Below, piece after piece: positions 1 through 9,741 of a stretch of DNA of 64,000 nucleotides. The stretch is from Cobetia amphilecti. GTDB lineage: Bacteria; Pseudomonadota; Gammaproteobacteria; Pseudomonadales; Halomonadaceae. The translations under genes were made by a program, and so were the position numbers. The stretch is from the NCBI RefSeq assembly GCF_030010415.1, contig NZ_JASCSA010000003.1; one strand, 5' to 3'. Positions within the stretch are counted from its first letter, which is position 1. Each line of letters starts with the position of its first letter. A model generated the notes under the pieces. That model did no database searches, had not been told where the DNA came from, and saw only the letters and a list, made by a program, of their open reading frames with translations.

Positions 1-536
1 TGATTTTGTCCACAACAGTAGTTACAACATCAACAGAACCCCTTTTTCTTTTCTTTATATAATCTTGTTATCCGGAAACCCGAAGGACGGACCGAGACCT
101 CACGATCGACCTGACGTGAACTCGCCGAATCCGAAGTGTTCGGGATAACGAACGGCTGTCTGGGTAGCGCATCCCTCGCCGAAAAATCGACGCGTCGTAT
201 CCGCAAGACTCGTGAATCGTCACGGCGTGGATTGATGCCCCAGAAGAAACAACCCGGGCATTCGCTCATGGGCTGCCAGGACAAGGCGCTGTGGAAAACT
301 CCTGACGCTTACCCACAGGCGGTTTATACTGTGCGGCCCGGACGTCATCCTGCTGGCTTGCAAGCTCCCTCACCGGTCGAGCACATGCCTTCGGCGACGG
401 ACATCATTCGCCATGCCGTCTGGCAGTCCTTGATTCACCCAGGCATCAATTCATCGCCCTGCCTGGCCGATTTGCCTGCTTCGCCAACCAGCGAACAGCG
501 CTTCACCCAAGTTTCGTGATACCCCGAGGTGCCAAC
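1..536. other. Non-coding region upstream of mnmG with near-DnaA boxes
   Basis: No convincing gene is seen here. The left end is AT-rich (about 33-72). Four 9-mers resemble the DnaA box TTATCCACA: TTGTCCACA at 6-14, TTTTCCACA on the minus strand at 290-298 and TTACCCACA at 309-317 differ by one base each, and TTATCCGGA at 68-76 differs by two. A sigma70-like promoter overlaps the right-hand pair. In E. coli the origin lies beside mnmG, so an origin-linked or DnaA-controlled region is possible, but this is inference; dnaA is not in the window. Confidence 0.5.
302..330 (+). promoter_or_regulatory. Candidate sigma70 promoter for mnmG-rsmG
   Basis: CTGACG (302-307) and TATACT (325-330) are separated by 17 bases. 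Transcription would start near 337, leaving a leader of about 200 bases before mnmG. A near-DnaA box (309-317) lies in the spacer and another (290-298) sits just upstream of the -35. Judged by eye only. Confidence 0.45.
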
Positions 537-2459
537 GTGGATTACCCGAACCGCTTTGACGTGATCGTCATCGGCGGCGGTCATGCCGGTACGGAAGCCG
601 CACTGGCTGCTGCCCGCATGGGCCGTCAGACCCTGCTGCTGACCCATAACATCGAGACGCTGGGCCAGATGTCCTGCAATCCCGCCATCGGCGGGATCGG
701 CAAGAGCCATCTGGTCAAGGAGATCGATGCGCTGGGCGGTGCCATGGGCCTGGCCACCGACATGGCGGGTATCCAGTTCCGTACCCTGAATGCCCGCAAG
801 GGGCCGGCAGTGCGTGCCACTCGTGCACAGGCTGACCGGGCGCTGTACAAGGCCGCGATACGCAACGTGCTGGAAAACCAGCCGAACCTGACGCTGTTCC
901 AGCAGGGTGCGGAAGACCTGATCGTCGAAGGCGAGACCGTGCGGGGTGTCGTCACCCAGACCGGCATCCGCTTCCACGCCACCACGGTGGTGCTGGCGAC
1001 CGGGACCTTCCTCGGCGGCGTGATCCATATCGGTCTGGACAACCATGCCGGTGGCCGTGCCGGTGATCCGCCCGCCAATGGCCTGGCATCGCGTCTGCGT
1101 GAACTGCCGTTCCGGGTCGATCGCCTCAAGACCGGCACCCCGCCGCGCATCGATGCCAAGAGCGTCGACTTCAGCAAGATGGAAGCCCAACCGGGTGACA
1201 CGCCGCGTCCGGTGATGTCCTACATGGGCAGCCGTGAGATGCAGCCGGAGCAGGTCAACTGCTACATCACGCACACCAACGAGCGCACTCACGAGATCAT
1301 CTTCGCCAATCTCGACCGCTCGCCGATGTACTCCGGCGTCATCGATGGCATCGGGCCGCGTTACTGCCCGTCCATCGAGGACAAGGTGCATCGCTTCGCC
1401 GACAAGAACAGCCACCAGGTCTTCATCGAGCCGGAAGGCCTGAATACCCATGAGCTGTATCCCAACGGCATCTCCACCTCGCTGCCCTTCGATACGCAGC
1501 TCGAGGTGGTGCGCTCGATCCGTGGCATGGAGAACGCGCACATCACGCGTCCCGGCTACGCCATCGAGTACGATTTCTTCAATCCCCAGGACCTGCATCA
1601 CTCCCTGGAGACGCGTTTCATCAAGAACCTGTACTTCGCCGGCCAGATCAATGGCACCACCGGCTATGAAGAAGCCGGTGCCCAGGGGCTGCTGGCGGGC
1701 GTCAATGCCGCCTTGCGCGCCACTGACGACGAGTCCTGGCATCCGCTGCGTGATGAGGCCTACACCGGTGTGATGGTCGATGACCTGATCACTCTCGGCA
1801 CACGCGAGCCGTACCGCATGTTCACCTCGCGTGCCGAATATCGCCTGCTGCTGCGTGAGGACAATGCCGATCTGCGTCTGACCGCCAAGGGTCGTGAGCT
1901 GGGCCTGATCGATGACGCCCGCTGGGAAGCCTTCGATCGCAAGCGTGAAGCCATCGCCCGCGAGACCGCGCGTCTCGAGAGCACCTGGCTGACGCCGAAG
2001 AGCCCGGAACTGGCCCCGTTGAGCGACAAGCTCAGCTCGCCGCTCAAGCGCGAAGCCAGCCTGATGGAGCTGCTCAAGCGTCCGGAGCTCGAGTATCCGG
2101 ATGTGGCAGGCCTGAAAGGGGAAGGGGTCGACGACTGGCGCATCGCCGAACAGGTGCAGATCACTGCCAAGTACGCAGGCTATATCCAGCGTCAGCAGGA
2201 AGAGATCGACCGCCTGCGCCGTCACGAGCACACCGAACTGCCGACCAGCCTCGATTATGATTCCGTCGATGGTCTCTCCAACGAGATCAAGCAGAAGCTC
2301 AACGAAGCGCGCCCGGCGACGCTGGCCCAGGCCGGTCGCATTTCCGGTGTCACGCCGGCAGCTGTCTCTATCCTGTTGATTCACTTGAAGAAGCGTCAGC
2401 TGATCAAGGCGGAGACACCCGCAGATGCCGCAACGACTGACACGGGAGTCGCGCAATGA
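537..2459 (+). CDS. mnmG: tRNA uridine-5-carboxymethylaminomethyl synthesis enzyme MnmG
   Basis: FAD- and NADH-dependent partner of MnmE that installs the 5-carboxymethylaminomethyl group on U34 of several tRNAs. The N-terminal dinucleotide fold has GGGHAGTEAALAAARMG from about residue 13. The family signatures GPRYCPSIEDK (with the catalytic-region Cys) and GTTGYEEAGAQG are both present. The product is 640 aa, normal for the family. I chose the GTG at 537 over the in-frame GTG at 516 because GAGGT at 526-530 is well spaced from it and the protein then begins VDYPNRFDVIVIGGG like its homologues. The stop overlaps the rsmG start by four bases, so the two are co-translated. Confidence 0.97.
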   Translation: MDYPNRFDVIVIGGGHAGTEAALAAARMGRQTLLLTHNIETLGQMSCNPAIGGIGKSHLVKEIDALGGAMGLATDMAGIQFRTLNARKGPAVRATRAQADRALYKAAIRNVLENQPNLTLFQQGAEDLIVEGETVRGVVTQTGIRFHATTVVLATGTFLGGVIHIGLDNHAGGRAGDPPANGLASRLRELPFRVDRLKTGTPPRIDAKSVDFSKMEAQPGDTPRPVMSYMGSREMQPEQVNCYITHTNERTHEIIFANLDRSPMYSGVIDGIGPRYCPSIEDKVHRFADKNSHQVFIEPEGLNTHELYPNGISTSLPFDTQLEVVRSIRGMENAHITRPGYAIEYDFFNPQDLHHSLETRFIKNLYFAGQINGTTGYEEAGAQGLLAGVNAALRATDDESWHPLRDEAYTGVMVDDLITLGTREPYRMFTSRAEYRLLLREDNADLRLTAKGRELGLIDDARWEAFDRKREAIARETARLESTWLTPKSPELAPLSDKLSSPLKREASLMELLKRPELEYPDVAGLKGEGVDDWRIAEQVQITAKYAGYIQRQQEEIDRLRRHEHTELPTSLDYDSVDGLSNEIKQKLNEARPATLAQAGRISGVTPAAVSILLIHLKKRQLIKAETPADAATTDTGVAQ

Positions 2460-3106
2460 GCCAGACGCTCAACGAGACACAGCGTGAACGTTGCGCTCAG
2501 CTGCTCAGTCGTGGTGCCAGCGCCATGGGAGTGGCGCTGAGCGAGGAACAGCACGCCCAGCTGATGACGTTGCTGGTGCTGTTGCACAAGTGGAATCGCG
2601 CCTATAACCTCACCGCGGTACGTGAGCCGGAGGCGATGGTGACTCGCCATCTGCTCGACAGCCTCAGTGTGCTGCCTTATATCAGTGGGCCACGCCTTCT
2701 GGATGTCGGCGCTGGCCCGGGCCTGCCCAGCATCGTGATCGCGATCATGCGTCCCGACATCGCCGTCGTGCCGCTGGATTCGAATGGCAAGAAGGTGCGC
2801 TTCCAGATTCAGGCCGGCCATGAACTGGGCCTCAAGAATCTGAGCCCGACCCAGGTACGCATCGAAGCCTATGATGGCGCGCCGTTCGAGCAGATCATCT
2901 CGCGTGCCTTCGCCGATACCGATGCCTTCGTCAATCTGTCGGCGGCCGTGCTCGCCGAGGGCGGCGAATGGCTGGCCATGAAAGGGCGCATCCCCAGTGA
3001 TGAGATTGCCCGCCTGCCAATGGGTGTCTCGCTGGTCGAGACATTGGTGCTGGAAGTGCCGGGCGAGGAAGGGGAGCGTCACCTTCTGCGCCTCAAGCGC
3101 GACTGA
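2456..3106 (+). CDS. rsmG: 16S rRNA (guanine-527-N7)-methyltransferase RsmG
   Basis: SAM-dependent methyltransferase that makes m7G527 in 16S rRNA. The SAM-binding loop LLDVGAGPGLPSIVIAI is visible around residues 80-96, and the NLTAVREPEAMVTRHLLDS segment is typical of the family. At 216 aa it has the usual length. Its start overlaps the mnmG stop (ATGA), the arrangement common in gammaproteobacteria. A non-coding gap of about 150 bases with a long palindrome separates it from parA. Confidence 0.97.
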   Translation: MSQTLNETQRERCAQLLSRGASAMGVALSEEQHAQLMTLLVLLHKWNRAYNLTAVREPEAMVTRHLLDSLSVLPYISGPRLLDVGAGPGLPSIVIAIMRPDIAVVPLDSNGKKVRFQIQAGHELGLKNLSPTQVRIEAYDGAPFEQIISRAFADTDAFVNLSAAVLAEGGEWLAMKGRIPSDEIARLPMGVSLVETLVLEVPGEEGERHLLRLKRD

Positions 3107-3169
3107 TAAAGCGCCTCAAGGCGTGCGCAGGGATTGTGCCGGGCGCAAAAGGCAGGCAGCCTGATGTTT

Positions 3170-3202
3170 TCACGAGGGCAGATCATTGATCTGTCCTCGT
3201 GA
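3170..3202. repeat. 33-bp near-perfect palindrome upstream of parA
   Basis: Left arm 3170-3185 and right arm 3187-3202 are inverted repeats matching at 15 of 16 positions around a single central T. No T-run follows, so it is not an ordinary intrinsic terminator. It covers the alternative upstream GTG (3199) of parA, which argues that translation starts later, at 3256. It could be a protein-binding operator or an mRNA hairpin; it does not match the parS consensus. Confidence 0.7.
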
Positions 3203-3255
3203 GCATGTGGCTGGTGCCAATGGCCCCGCTTCTCAAGGAACCAAGGAAGTCGCTC

Positions 3256-4023
3256 GTGACCAAGATCATCGCGCTGACCAACCAGAAGGGTGGCGTCGGC
3301 AAGACCACCACTGCCGTCAATCTGGCGGCGTCGCTGGCGGCACTCGATCGCCGCGTTCTGCTGATCGATCTCGACCCGCAGGGCCATGCCACCATGGGCA
3401 GCGGCATCGACAAGCACGACCTCGAAGGCAGCGTGCTGGATGTGCTGCTGGGTGAGCTGCGTGCCAGTGACGTGATTCTCGATTGTCCCGATGCCGGCTA
3501 CGCCCTGTTGCCCGGCAATGGCGACCTTACCGCCGCCGAGGTCGATCTTCTCGGTGTCGAGGGGCGTGAGCGCCGCCTCACGGAAGCTCTGGCGCCGATC
3601 GCCGCGGAATATGACGTGGTACTGATCGACTGCCCGCCCTCGCTCAACATGTTGACCGTCAATGCCCTGACCGCCGCCCATGGCGTGCTGATCCCGCTGC
3701 AGTGCGAGTTCTATGCACTGGAAGGTCTGTCAGCGCTGCTCGATACCGTCGAGCAGATTCAAGGCAACGTGAATCCGGCCCTCGACGTGTTCGGGATCGT
3801 GCGTACCATGTACGACGCTCGCAACAGTCTGACCCGCGATGTCAGCAAGCAACTTTCCGATTACTTTGGCGATACCCTGATCAAGGCAACCATTCCGCGC
3901 AACGTGCGGGTGGCGGAAGCGCCGAGCCACGGCCTGCCGGTGACCAAGTATGCGCGTCTGTCGCGTGGCAGCCAGGCCTATCGGGTGCTCGCCAAGGAAT
4001 TGATTCGTCGTCTCTCGCTGTAA
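3256..4023 (+). CDS. parA: Chromosome partitioning ATPase ParA (Soj)
   Basis: Deviant Walker-type ATPase that, with ParB and parS sites, moves and orients the replicated origin. Visible motifs are the deviant Walker A KGGVGKTTT near the N-terminus, LLIDLDPQGHAT, and the Walker B VLIDCPPSLN. I chose GTG at 3256, six bases after AAGGAAG (3243-3249), giving 255 aa, the normal ParA length. An upstream in-frame GTG at 3199 would add 19 residues that lie over a palindrome and lack family similarity. parB follows after 18 bases. Confidence 0.95.
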   Translation: MTKIIALTNQKGGVGKTTTAVNLAASLAALDRRVLLIDLDPQGHATMGSGIDKHDLEGSVLDVLLGELRASDVILDCPDAGYALLPGNGDLTAAEVDLLGVEGRERRLTEALAPIAAEYDVVLIDCPPSLNMLTVNALTAAHGVLIPLQCEFYALEGLSALLDTVEQIQGNVNPALDVFGIVRTMYDARNSLTRDVSKQLSDYFGDTLIKATIPRNVRVAEAPSHGLPVTKYARLSRGSQAYRVLAKELIRRLSL

Positions 4024-4041
4024 CTTCACCGAGGAAGGTCC

Positions 4042-4989
4042 ATGACGCGTAAGCGTGCCCTGGGAAGGGGCCTGGATGCCCTGATTGGCGCCGGAAACCG
4101 CCGCCGCCATGTCGAAGCCGATATAGAAGCTGTCGATGGCGACGCCATCGATGCGTCACCGGATGCCGCGCTGGCCGCGAATCCGGCCGCTGCCACGGCG
4201 GAATTGCCCAGCGAGCGCCTCGAGCGCCTGCCGCTCGGGCAGCTGCAGCGTGGCAAGTATCAGCCACGGCGTGACATTCAGCCGGAAGCGCTCGAGGAGC
4301 TGGCGGATTCCATCCGGGCTCAGGGCGTGATGCAGCCCATCGTGGTGCGTCCGGTGGGGGAGGGGCGCTACGAGATCATCGCCGGCGAACGCCGCTGGCG
4401 TGCCTCGCAGCTGGCGGAGCTGGATACCATCCCCGCCGTCGTCCGCGAAGGCATCAGCGATGAGATCGCGCTCGCGCTGGCATTGATCGAGAATATCCAG
4501 CGCGAGAACCTCAATCCGGTCGAGGAAGCCCTGGCGCTCAAGCGCCTGCTCGAGGAATTCGAGCTGACCCAGCAGCAGGTGGGCGACGCCGTCGGGCGTT
4601 CACGCGCCCAGGTCACCAACCTGCTGCGGCTGCTGACGCTGGAACAGGAAGTGCAGACCCTGCTGGAGCGCGGTGAGCTCGACATGGGGCACGCGCGTGC
4701 CCTGATCGGCCTGACCCCGGCACGTCAGCGCAAGCTGGCCCATGAAGTGGTCGAGCGCGAGCTGACCGTGCGCCAGACCGAAGCGCTGGTGAAAAGCGTG
4801 CAGAAGGGTGAGCAGCCCAAGCCGGCACCGGCGCGACCGGACGCCGACATCCAGCGTCTGGAAACGCGCCTCTCGGAGCAACTGGGCGCTGCCGTCAATA
4901 TCCGTCACGGCAAGAGCGGCAAGGGCAAGGTCACCATCTCCTACACCAGTCTGGATGAGCTGGACGGCATTCTCGGCCATATCCACTAG
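4042..4989 (+). CDS. parB: Chromosome partitioning protein ParB (Spo0J)
   Basis: CTP-dependent clamp that loads at parS and spreads, and stimulates ParA ATPase. The N-terminal KRALGRGLDALIG segment is the ParA-interaction peptide. The CTP-binding box GERRWRASQLA is near residue 115, and the parS-reading helix-turn-helix LTQQQVGDAVGRSRAQVTNLL is near residue 175. The C-terminal part ends in a dimerisation domain. Length 315 aa is typical. It starts after GAGGAAGG, 18 bases downstream of parA. No consensus parS site was found in this window. Confidence 0.95.
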   Translation: MTRKRALGRGLDALIGAGNRRRHVEADIEAVDGDAIDASPDAALAANPAAATAELPSERLERLPLGQLQRGKYQPRRDIQPEALEELADSIRAQGVMQPIVVRPVGEGRYEIIAGERRWRASQLAELDTIPAVVREGISDEIALALALIENIQRENLNPVEEALALKRLLEEFELTQQQVGDAVGRSRAQVTNLLRLLTLEQEVQTLLERGELDMGHARALIGLTPARQRKLAHEVVERELTVRQTEALVKSVQKGEQPKPAPARPDADIQRLETRLSEQLGAAVNIRHGKSGKGKVTISYTSLDELDGILGHIH

Positions 4990-5066
4990 TGGGTGAGCAG
5001 AGGAGGGTTGACCATGCGTCACACCTCCCCGGGCGGCAATTTTCCGCGTGACGGATCACGATCCTC

Positions 5067-5105
5067 TTTCGCGCCCCTGTGACTCATTGTCGCAGGGGCG
5101 CGAAA
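5067..5105 (+). terminator. Hairpin after parB
   Basis: A 13-bp perfect stem (5067-5079 with 5093-5105) with a 13-base loop. The arms are TTTCGCGCCCCTG and its complement. There is no clear U-run after it, so termination is inferred from position, 77 bases after the parB stop. Confidence 0.5.
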
Positions 5106-5286
5106 TGCATCTGACATTCAAGATATTGAAGGATGTTGCTGACGTCAGGTTGTGATTCATGCAACCCTGTGTCGCTCGCACCGCAAGCGACTGTCAACGT
5201 AAGCAAACTGTCATCGGTTTCCCGCAAGATAGTGAGGCTTTGGTCGTAAGCTTGCGAAAGATCAAGGAATTTAGCTTGTCGTTTGG

Positions 5287-5315
5287 TTGATGGCGGTGAA
5301 GCGCTCCCCTATAAT
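5287..5315 (+). promoter_or_regulatory. sigma70 promoter of the atp operon
   Basis: TTGATG (5287-5292), a 17-base spacer, and a perfect TATAAT (5310-5315). It lies 79 bases upstream of the chosen atpI start and overlaps the longer in-frame extension of atpI, which is another reason to reject that longer start. Confidence 0.7.
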
Positions 5316-5394
5316 CCGGCGAGTTTGCTCCCGGGCTGTGTCCAGCGCAGCGCCAGAAATGGCGAAGGCCATCATTGCGAGACACAGGTCCAAG

Positions 5395-5799
5395 ATGCAC
5401 AAGACGACACCCGCTGCTCTACAACGCCCTCAGGTGGCTCGATTGCTCTGGGGCCAGGCGCTGGTCATCGTGATTGCCGTCTTGCTGGCGGGAGTAATGA
5501 AAGGCAGTGGTGCGGCGCTTTCCGCGCTGTGTGGTGGGCTGGTCTGCCTGCTGCCCAATCTGTTTTTCGCCTGGCGTTCACTGCGTGTGACCGGTGCACG
5601 CTACGCCCAGGCAATGGTCAAGGCCTTCTATCAGGCCGAGGCCGGTAAGTTCGGTTTGACGGCCGTATTGTTTGCGTTCTTCTTCATTGCAGTGCCGCCC
5701 TCAAACCCCGCTTTATTTTTTTGCGCTTACGTGGCGGCAATGGCGGTTCACTGGCTGGGCCCCTGGCTGGTGAAGCGAACACCGTACACACGAACCTGA
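5395..5799 (+). CDS. atpI: F0F1 ATP synthase assembly protein AtpI
   Basis: Small membrane protein encoded first in the atp operon; it helps c-ring assembly and is not part of the final enzyme. The 134-aa product has four hydrophobic segments (about 20-38, 44-62, 80-100, 105-122), as expected. I chose ATG 5395 because it gives the family length and follows the TATAAT promoter; a longer frame from 5287 would begin inside the promoter. atpB starts nine bases after its stop. Confidence 0.88.
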   Translation: MHKTTPAALQRPQVARLLWGQALVIVIAVLLAGVMKGSGAALSALCGGLVCLLPNLFFAWRSLRVTGARYAQAMVKAFYQAEAGKFGLTAVLFAFFFIAVPPSNPALFFCAYVAAMAVHWLGPWLVKRTPYTRT

Positions 5800-5808
5800 G
5801 GCAGAGTC

Positions 5809-6672
5809 ATGGCAGGCACCAACCCGAGTCCCTCCGAATATATTCAGCACCACCTGCAGAATCTGACGTACGGCAACCACCCGGAACACGGATGGTCACT
5901 GGCGCACAGCGCTCAGGAAGCGGCCGACATGGGATTCTGGGCCATCCACCTGGATACCATGGGCTGGTCCATCGGTCTGGGCCTGATCTTCCTGTGCCTG
6001 TTCCGCAAGGTCGCCAAGTCCGCCACCACTGGCGTTCCCAGCGGTCTGCAGAACTTCGTCGAATTGATGGTCGAGTTCGTCGATCAGTCCGTGCGTGAGA
6101 CCTTCCACGGTCGTTCACGCCTGATCGCACCGCTGTCACTGACGATCTTCTGCTGGATCTTCCTGATGAACCTGATGGACTTGATCCCCGTCGACTGGCT
6201 GCCTGGCGTTGCTGCCAAGGTCGGTGAGATGTTCGGCGCTGATCCGGCTCACGTGTTCTTCAAGGTGGTGCCGTCCACTGACATCAATGCCACGCTGGGC
6301 ATGTCACTGTCCGTGTTCGCGCTGATCATCTTCTATTCCATTCGCGTCAAGGGCCTCAAGGGCTTCCTGGCCGAACTGACGCTGCACCCGTTCAACACCC
6401 CGAACAAGCTGGCACAGATCGCGCTGATTCCGGTCAACTTCCTGCTTGAGTTCGTGACGCTGATCGCCAAGCCGATCTCTCTGGCGCTGCGTCTGTTCGG
6501 TAACATGTATGCAGGCGAGCTGATCTTCATCCTGATCTCGCTGGTCGGCATCTGGCAGCTGCCCCTGCACTTCCCGTGGGCGGTCTTCCATATCCTGGTC
6601 ATCACCCTGCAGGCATTCATCTTCATGATGCTGACCATCGTCTACCTGAGCATGGCCAGCGAAGACCACTGA
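5809..6672 (+). CDS. atpB: ATP synthase F0 subunit a
   Basis: Membrane stator subunit that forms the two proton half-channels beside the c-ring. It is 287 aa with several membrane spans. The C-terminal signature LAKPISLALRLFGNMYAGEL carries the essential Arg facing the c-ring carboxylate. It is followed by a strong hairpin and then atpE, within one operon. Confidence 0.98.
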   Translation: MAGTNPSPSEYIQHHLQNLTYGNHPEHGWSLAHSAQEAADMGFWAIHLDTMGWSIGLGLIFLCLFRKVAKSATTGVPSGLQNFVELMVEFVDQSVRETFHGRSRLIAPLSLTIFCWIFLMNLMDLIPVDWLPGVAAKVGEMFGADPAHVFFKVVPSTDINATLGMSLSVFALIIFYSIRVKGLKGFLAELTLHPFNTPNKLAQIALIPVNFLLEFVTLIAKPISLALRLFGNMYAGELIFILISLVGIWQLPLHFPWAVFHILVITLQAFIFMMLTIVYLSMASEDH

Positions 6673-6680
6673 TGTAATTC

Positions 6681-6706
6681 GCCCCACGCCATCCGTGGCG
6701 TGGGGC
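6681..6706 (+). other. Strong intercistronic hairpin between atpB and atpE
   Basis: GCCCCACGCCA (6681-6691) and TGGCGTGGGGC (6696-6706) form a perfect 11-bp stem with a TCCG loop and no U-run. Located inside the operon just before the highly expressed atpE, it may act as an mRNA processing or stability element; this is inference. Confidence 0.55.
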
Positions 6707-6739
6707 AAGATTTCCGAGCTCTGCTCACACCCTCAACCC

Positions 6740-6773
6740 TTGACTTAAACTTGACTAAAACTGGAGTTCCACA
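6740..6773 (+). promoter_or_regulatory. A/U-rich translation initiation region of atpE
   Basis: Two adjacent 11-bp direct repeats, TTGACTTAAAC (6740-6750) and TTGACTAAAAC (6751-6761), run into the Shine-Dalgarno GGAG (6763-6766), seven bases from the ATG. The A/U-rich stretch ending in AAACTGGAG resembles the known E. coli atpE translational enhancer, consistent with c subunit being needed in about ten copies per enzyme. Confidence 0.5.
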
Positions 6774-7022
6774 ATGGAAGCACAAGTTCTTGGCATGACC
6801 GCTATCGCCGTCTCCCTGCTGATCGGCCTGGGCGCCCTGGGCACCGCCATCGGTTTCGGTATCCTCGGTGGCAAGTTCCTGGAAGGCGCAGCGCGTCAGC
6901 CGGAAATGATCCCGCAGCTGCAGGTCAAGATGTTCATCGTCGCTGGTCTGCTGGATGCCGTGACCATGATCGGTGTTGGTATCGCGCTGTTCTTCACCTT
7001 CGCCAACCCGTTTGTCGGTTAA
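6774..7022 (+). CDS. atpE: ATP synthase F0 subunit c
   Basis: Proteolipid of the rotating c-ring, 82 aa and two membrane helices. The glycine-rich first helix, the polar loop ARQPE (about 40-44) and the proton-carrying carboxylate Asp61 in GLLDAV are all visible. The residues that define sodium-binding c subunits (a Gln and Glu/Ser set) are absent, so a proton-type ring is expected. Confidence 0.98.
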   Translation: MEAQVLGMTAIAVSLLIGLGALGTAIGFGILGGKFLEGAARQPEMIPQLQVKMFIVAGLLDAVTMIGVGIALFFTFANPFVG

Positions 7023-7086
7023 ACATCGGCTGGCCTCCGGCCTACCGTGTTTTTGACCCAACAATCGTGAAGCGAGAGGTGCTGGC

Positions 7087-7557
7087 GTGAATCTGAACTT
7101 AACCCTGATTGGTCAGGCCATCGCCTTTGCGGTCTTCGTTTATTTCTGCATGAAGTATGTCTGGCCGCCGGTCACACAGGCTCTGGCAGAACGTCAGAAG
7201 AAGATTGCAGATGGTCTGGATGCTGCCAGCCGTGCTACCCGTGACCTCGAACTGGCGCAGGAAAAAGCCACCGAGACTCTGCGGGAAAGCAAGGATGAAG
7301 CAGCACGCATCATTGAGCAGACCCATAAGCGCTCCAACCAGATGATCGAGGAAGCACGTGAAACTGCACGTGCGGAAGGCGAGCGTCTCGTTGCGCAGGC
7401 CCGTGCCGAAATCTCCCAGGAGATCAACCAGGCCAAGGACGAGCTCCGTGGTCAGGTCGCTGCTCTTGCAGTGGTCGGCGCCGAGCGCATCCTGGAATCC
7501 TCCATCGACGAAGCCAAGCACCGCGAGCTGATTGACAAGCTCGCTGCCGAGCTCTGA
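7087..7557 (+). CDS. atpF: ATP synthase F0 subunit b
   Basis: Peripheral stalk subunit: one N-terminal membrane helix (about 5-25) followed by a long charged coiled coil to residue 156, the usual length. The start is GTG at 7087 with GAGAGG upstream, and gives MNLNLTLIGQAIAFAVF. The stop precedes the chosen atpH start by 13 bases. Confidence 0.97.
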   Translation: MNLNLTLIGQAIAFAVFVYFCMKYVWPPVTQALAERQKKIADGLDAASRATRDLELAQEKATETLRESKDEAARIIEQTHKRSNQMIEEARETARAEGERLVAQARAEISQEINQAKDELRGQVAALAVVGAERILESSIDEAKHRELIDKLAAEL

Positions 7558-7570
7558 GGAGACTGATTCC

Positions 7571-8113
7571 ATGGCTGAAACGTCTACCTCCACCGCGGCT
7601 CGCCCGTACGCCAAGGCGGCGTTCGAGTTTGCACGCGGCCAGCAGGCGCTAGAGGCCTGGTCCGGCATGTTGTCGACAGCGGCGCTCGTCGCTGTCGACG
7701 CAAACGTCAAGGCGGTGCTCGACAACCCCAAGCTCTCCACCGAGCACAAGGTTGGCACCTTCCTGAACGTGTGCGGTGAGGCGCTGGATGACAGCGCCCG
7801 CAACTTCATCCGGACTCTCGGTGAGCAGGACCGCCTTGCGGCCCTGCCCTCCGTGGCCGAATTGTTCGAGGCCCAGAAGGCCGAGCAGGAACAGCGTGTC
7901 GAGGTGACCCTGGTGTCTGCCTTTGCACTGGAGAGTGAGCAGGAAGAAAAGCTCGCCACTGCCCTGCGCAAGCGTCTGAACCGCGACATCTCCATTACCA
8001 CTCAGGTGGATAGTACGCTGCTCGGCGGCGTCATCATCCGTGCCGGAGATACCGTCATTGACGGCTCCGTGCGCGGCAAGCTGGCCCGGCTTTCCGAAGC
8101 ACTGAACTCCTGA
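7571..8113 (+). CDS. atpH: ATP synthase F1 subunit delta
   Basis: Links the b-subunit stalk to the top of the alpha3beta3 head. The first two-thirds is helical and starts RPYAKAAFEFA, the family pattern; the C-terminal signature LLGGVIIRAGDTVIDGSVRGKL is present. I chose ATG 7571, preceded by GAGGAGAC, giving 180 aa. The longer frame from 7532 would overlap atpF by 26 bases with a poor start context. Confidence 0.96.
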   Translation: MAETSTSTAARPYAKAAFEFARGQQALEAWSGMLSTAALVAVDANVKAVLDNPKLSTEHKVGTFLNVCGEALDDSARNFIRTLGEQDRLAALPSVAELFEAQKAEQEQRVEVTLVSAFALESEQEEKLATALRKRLNRDISITTQVDSTLLGGVIIRAGDTVIDGSVRGKLARLSEALNS

Positions 8114-8129
8114 GTCCGAGGGACATGGC

Positions 8130-9674
<1,545 letters not shown>

Positions 9675-9741
9675 GTGGCATGGCCCGGCCAGTCCGGGCC
9701 CTGTCGTTTCCCTTCGGGTGGCATGAATAAGGCAGATCGCT

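Larger units (their letters stand above)
4990..5394. other. Intergenic region parB-atpI
   Basis: No gene seen. Contents: a 13-bp inverted repeat (5067-5079 with 5093-5105) likely ending the parAB transcript, then about 175 bases without recognisable signals, then the ATP synthase promoter at 5287-5315 and a leader of about 75 bases. Confidence 0.6.

Noticed and set aside
136..519. 127-codon open frame upstream of mnmG
   Set aside because: No ribosome site or family features; it overlaps the candidate mnmG promoter.
435..2456. 673-codon open frame antisense to mnmG
   Set aside because: Composition shadow of a high-GC gene; translation has no family features.
7350..7365. parS-like sequence in atpF with an intact CACGTGAAAC core
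   Set aside because: Only 11 of 16 positions match the consensus and the left arm is wrong; likely chance within a coding sequence.
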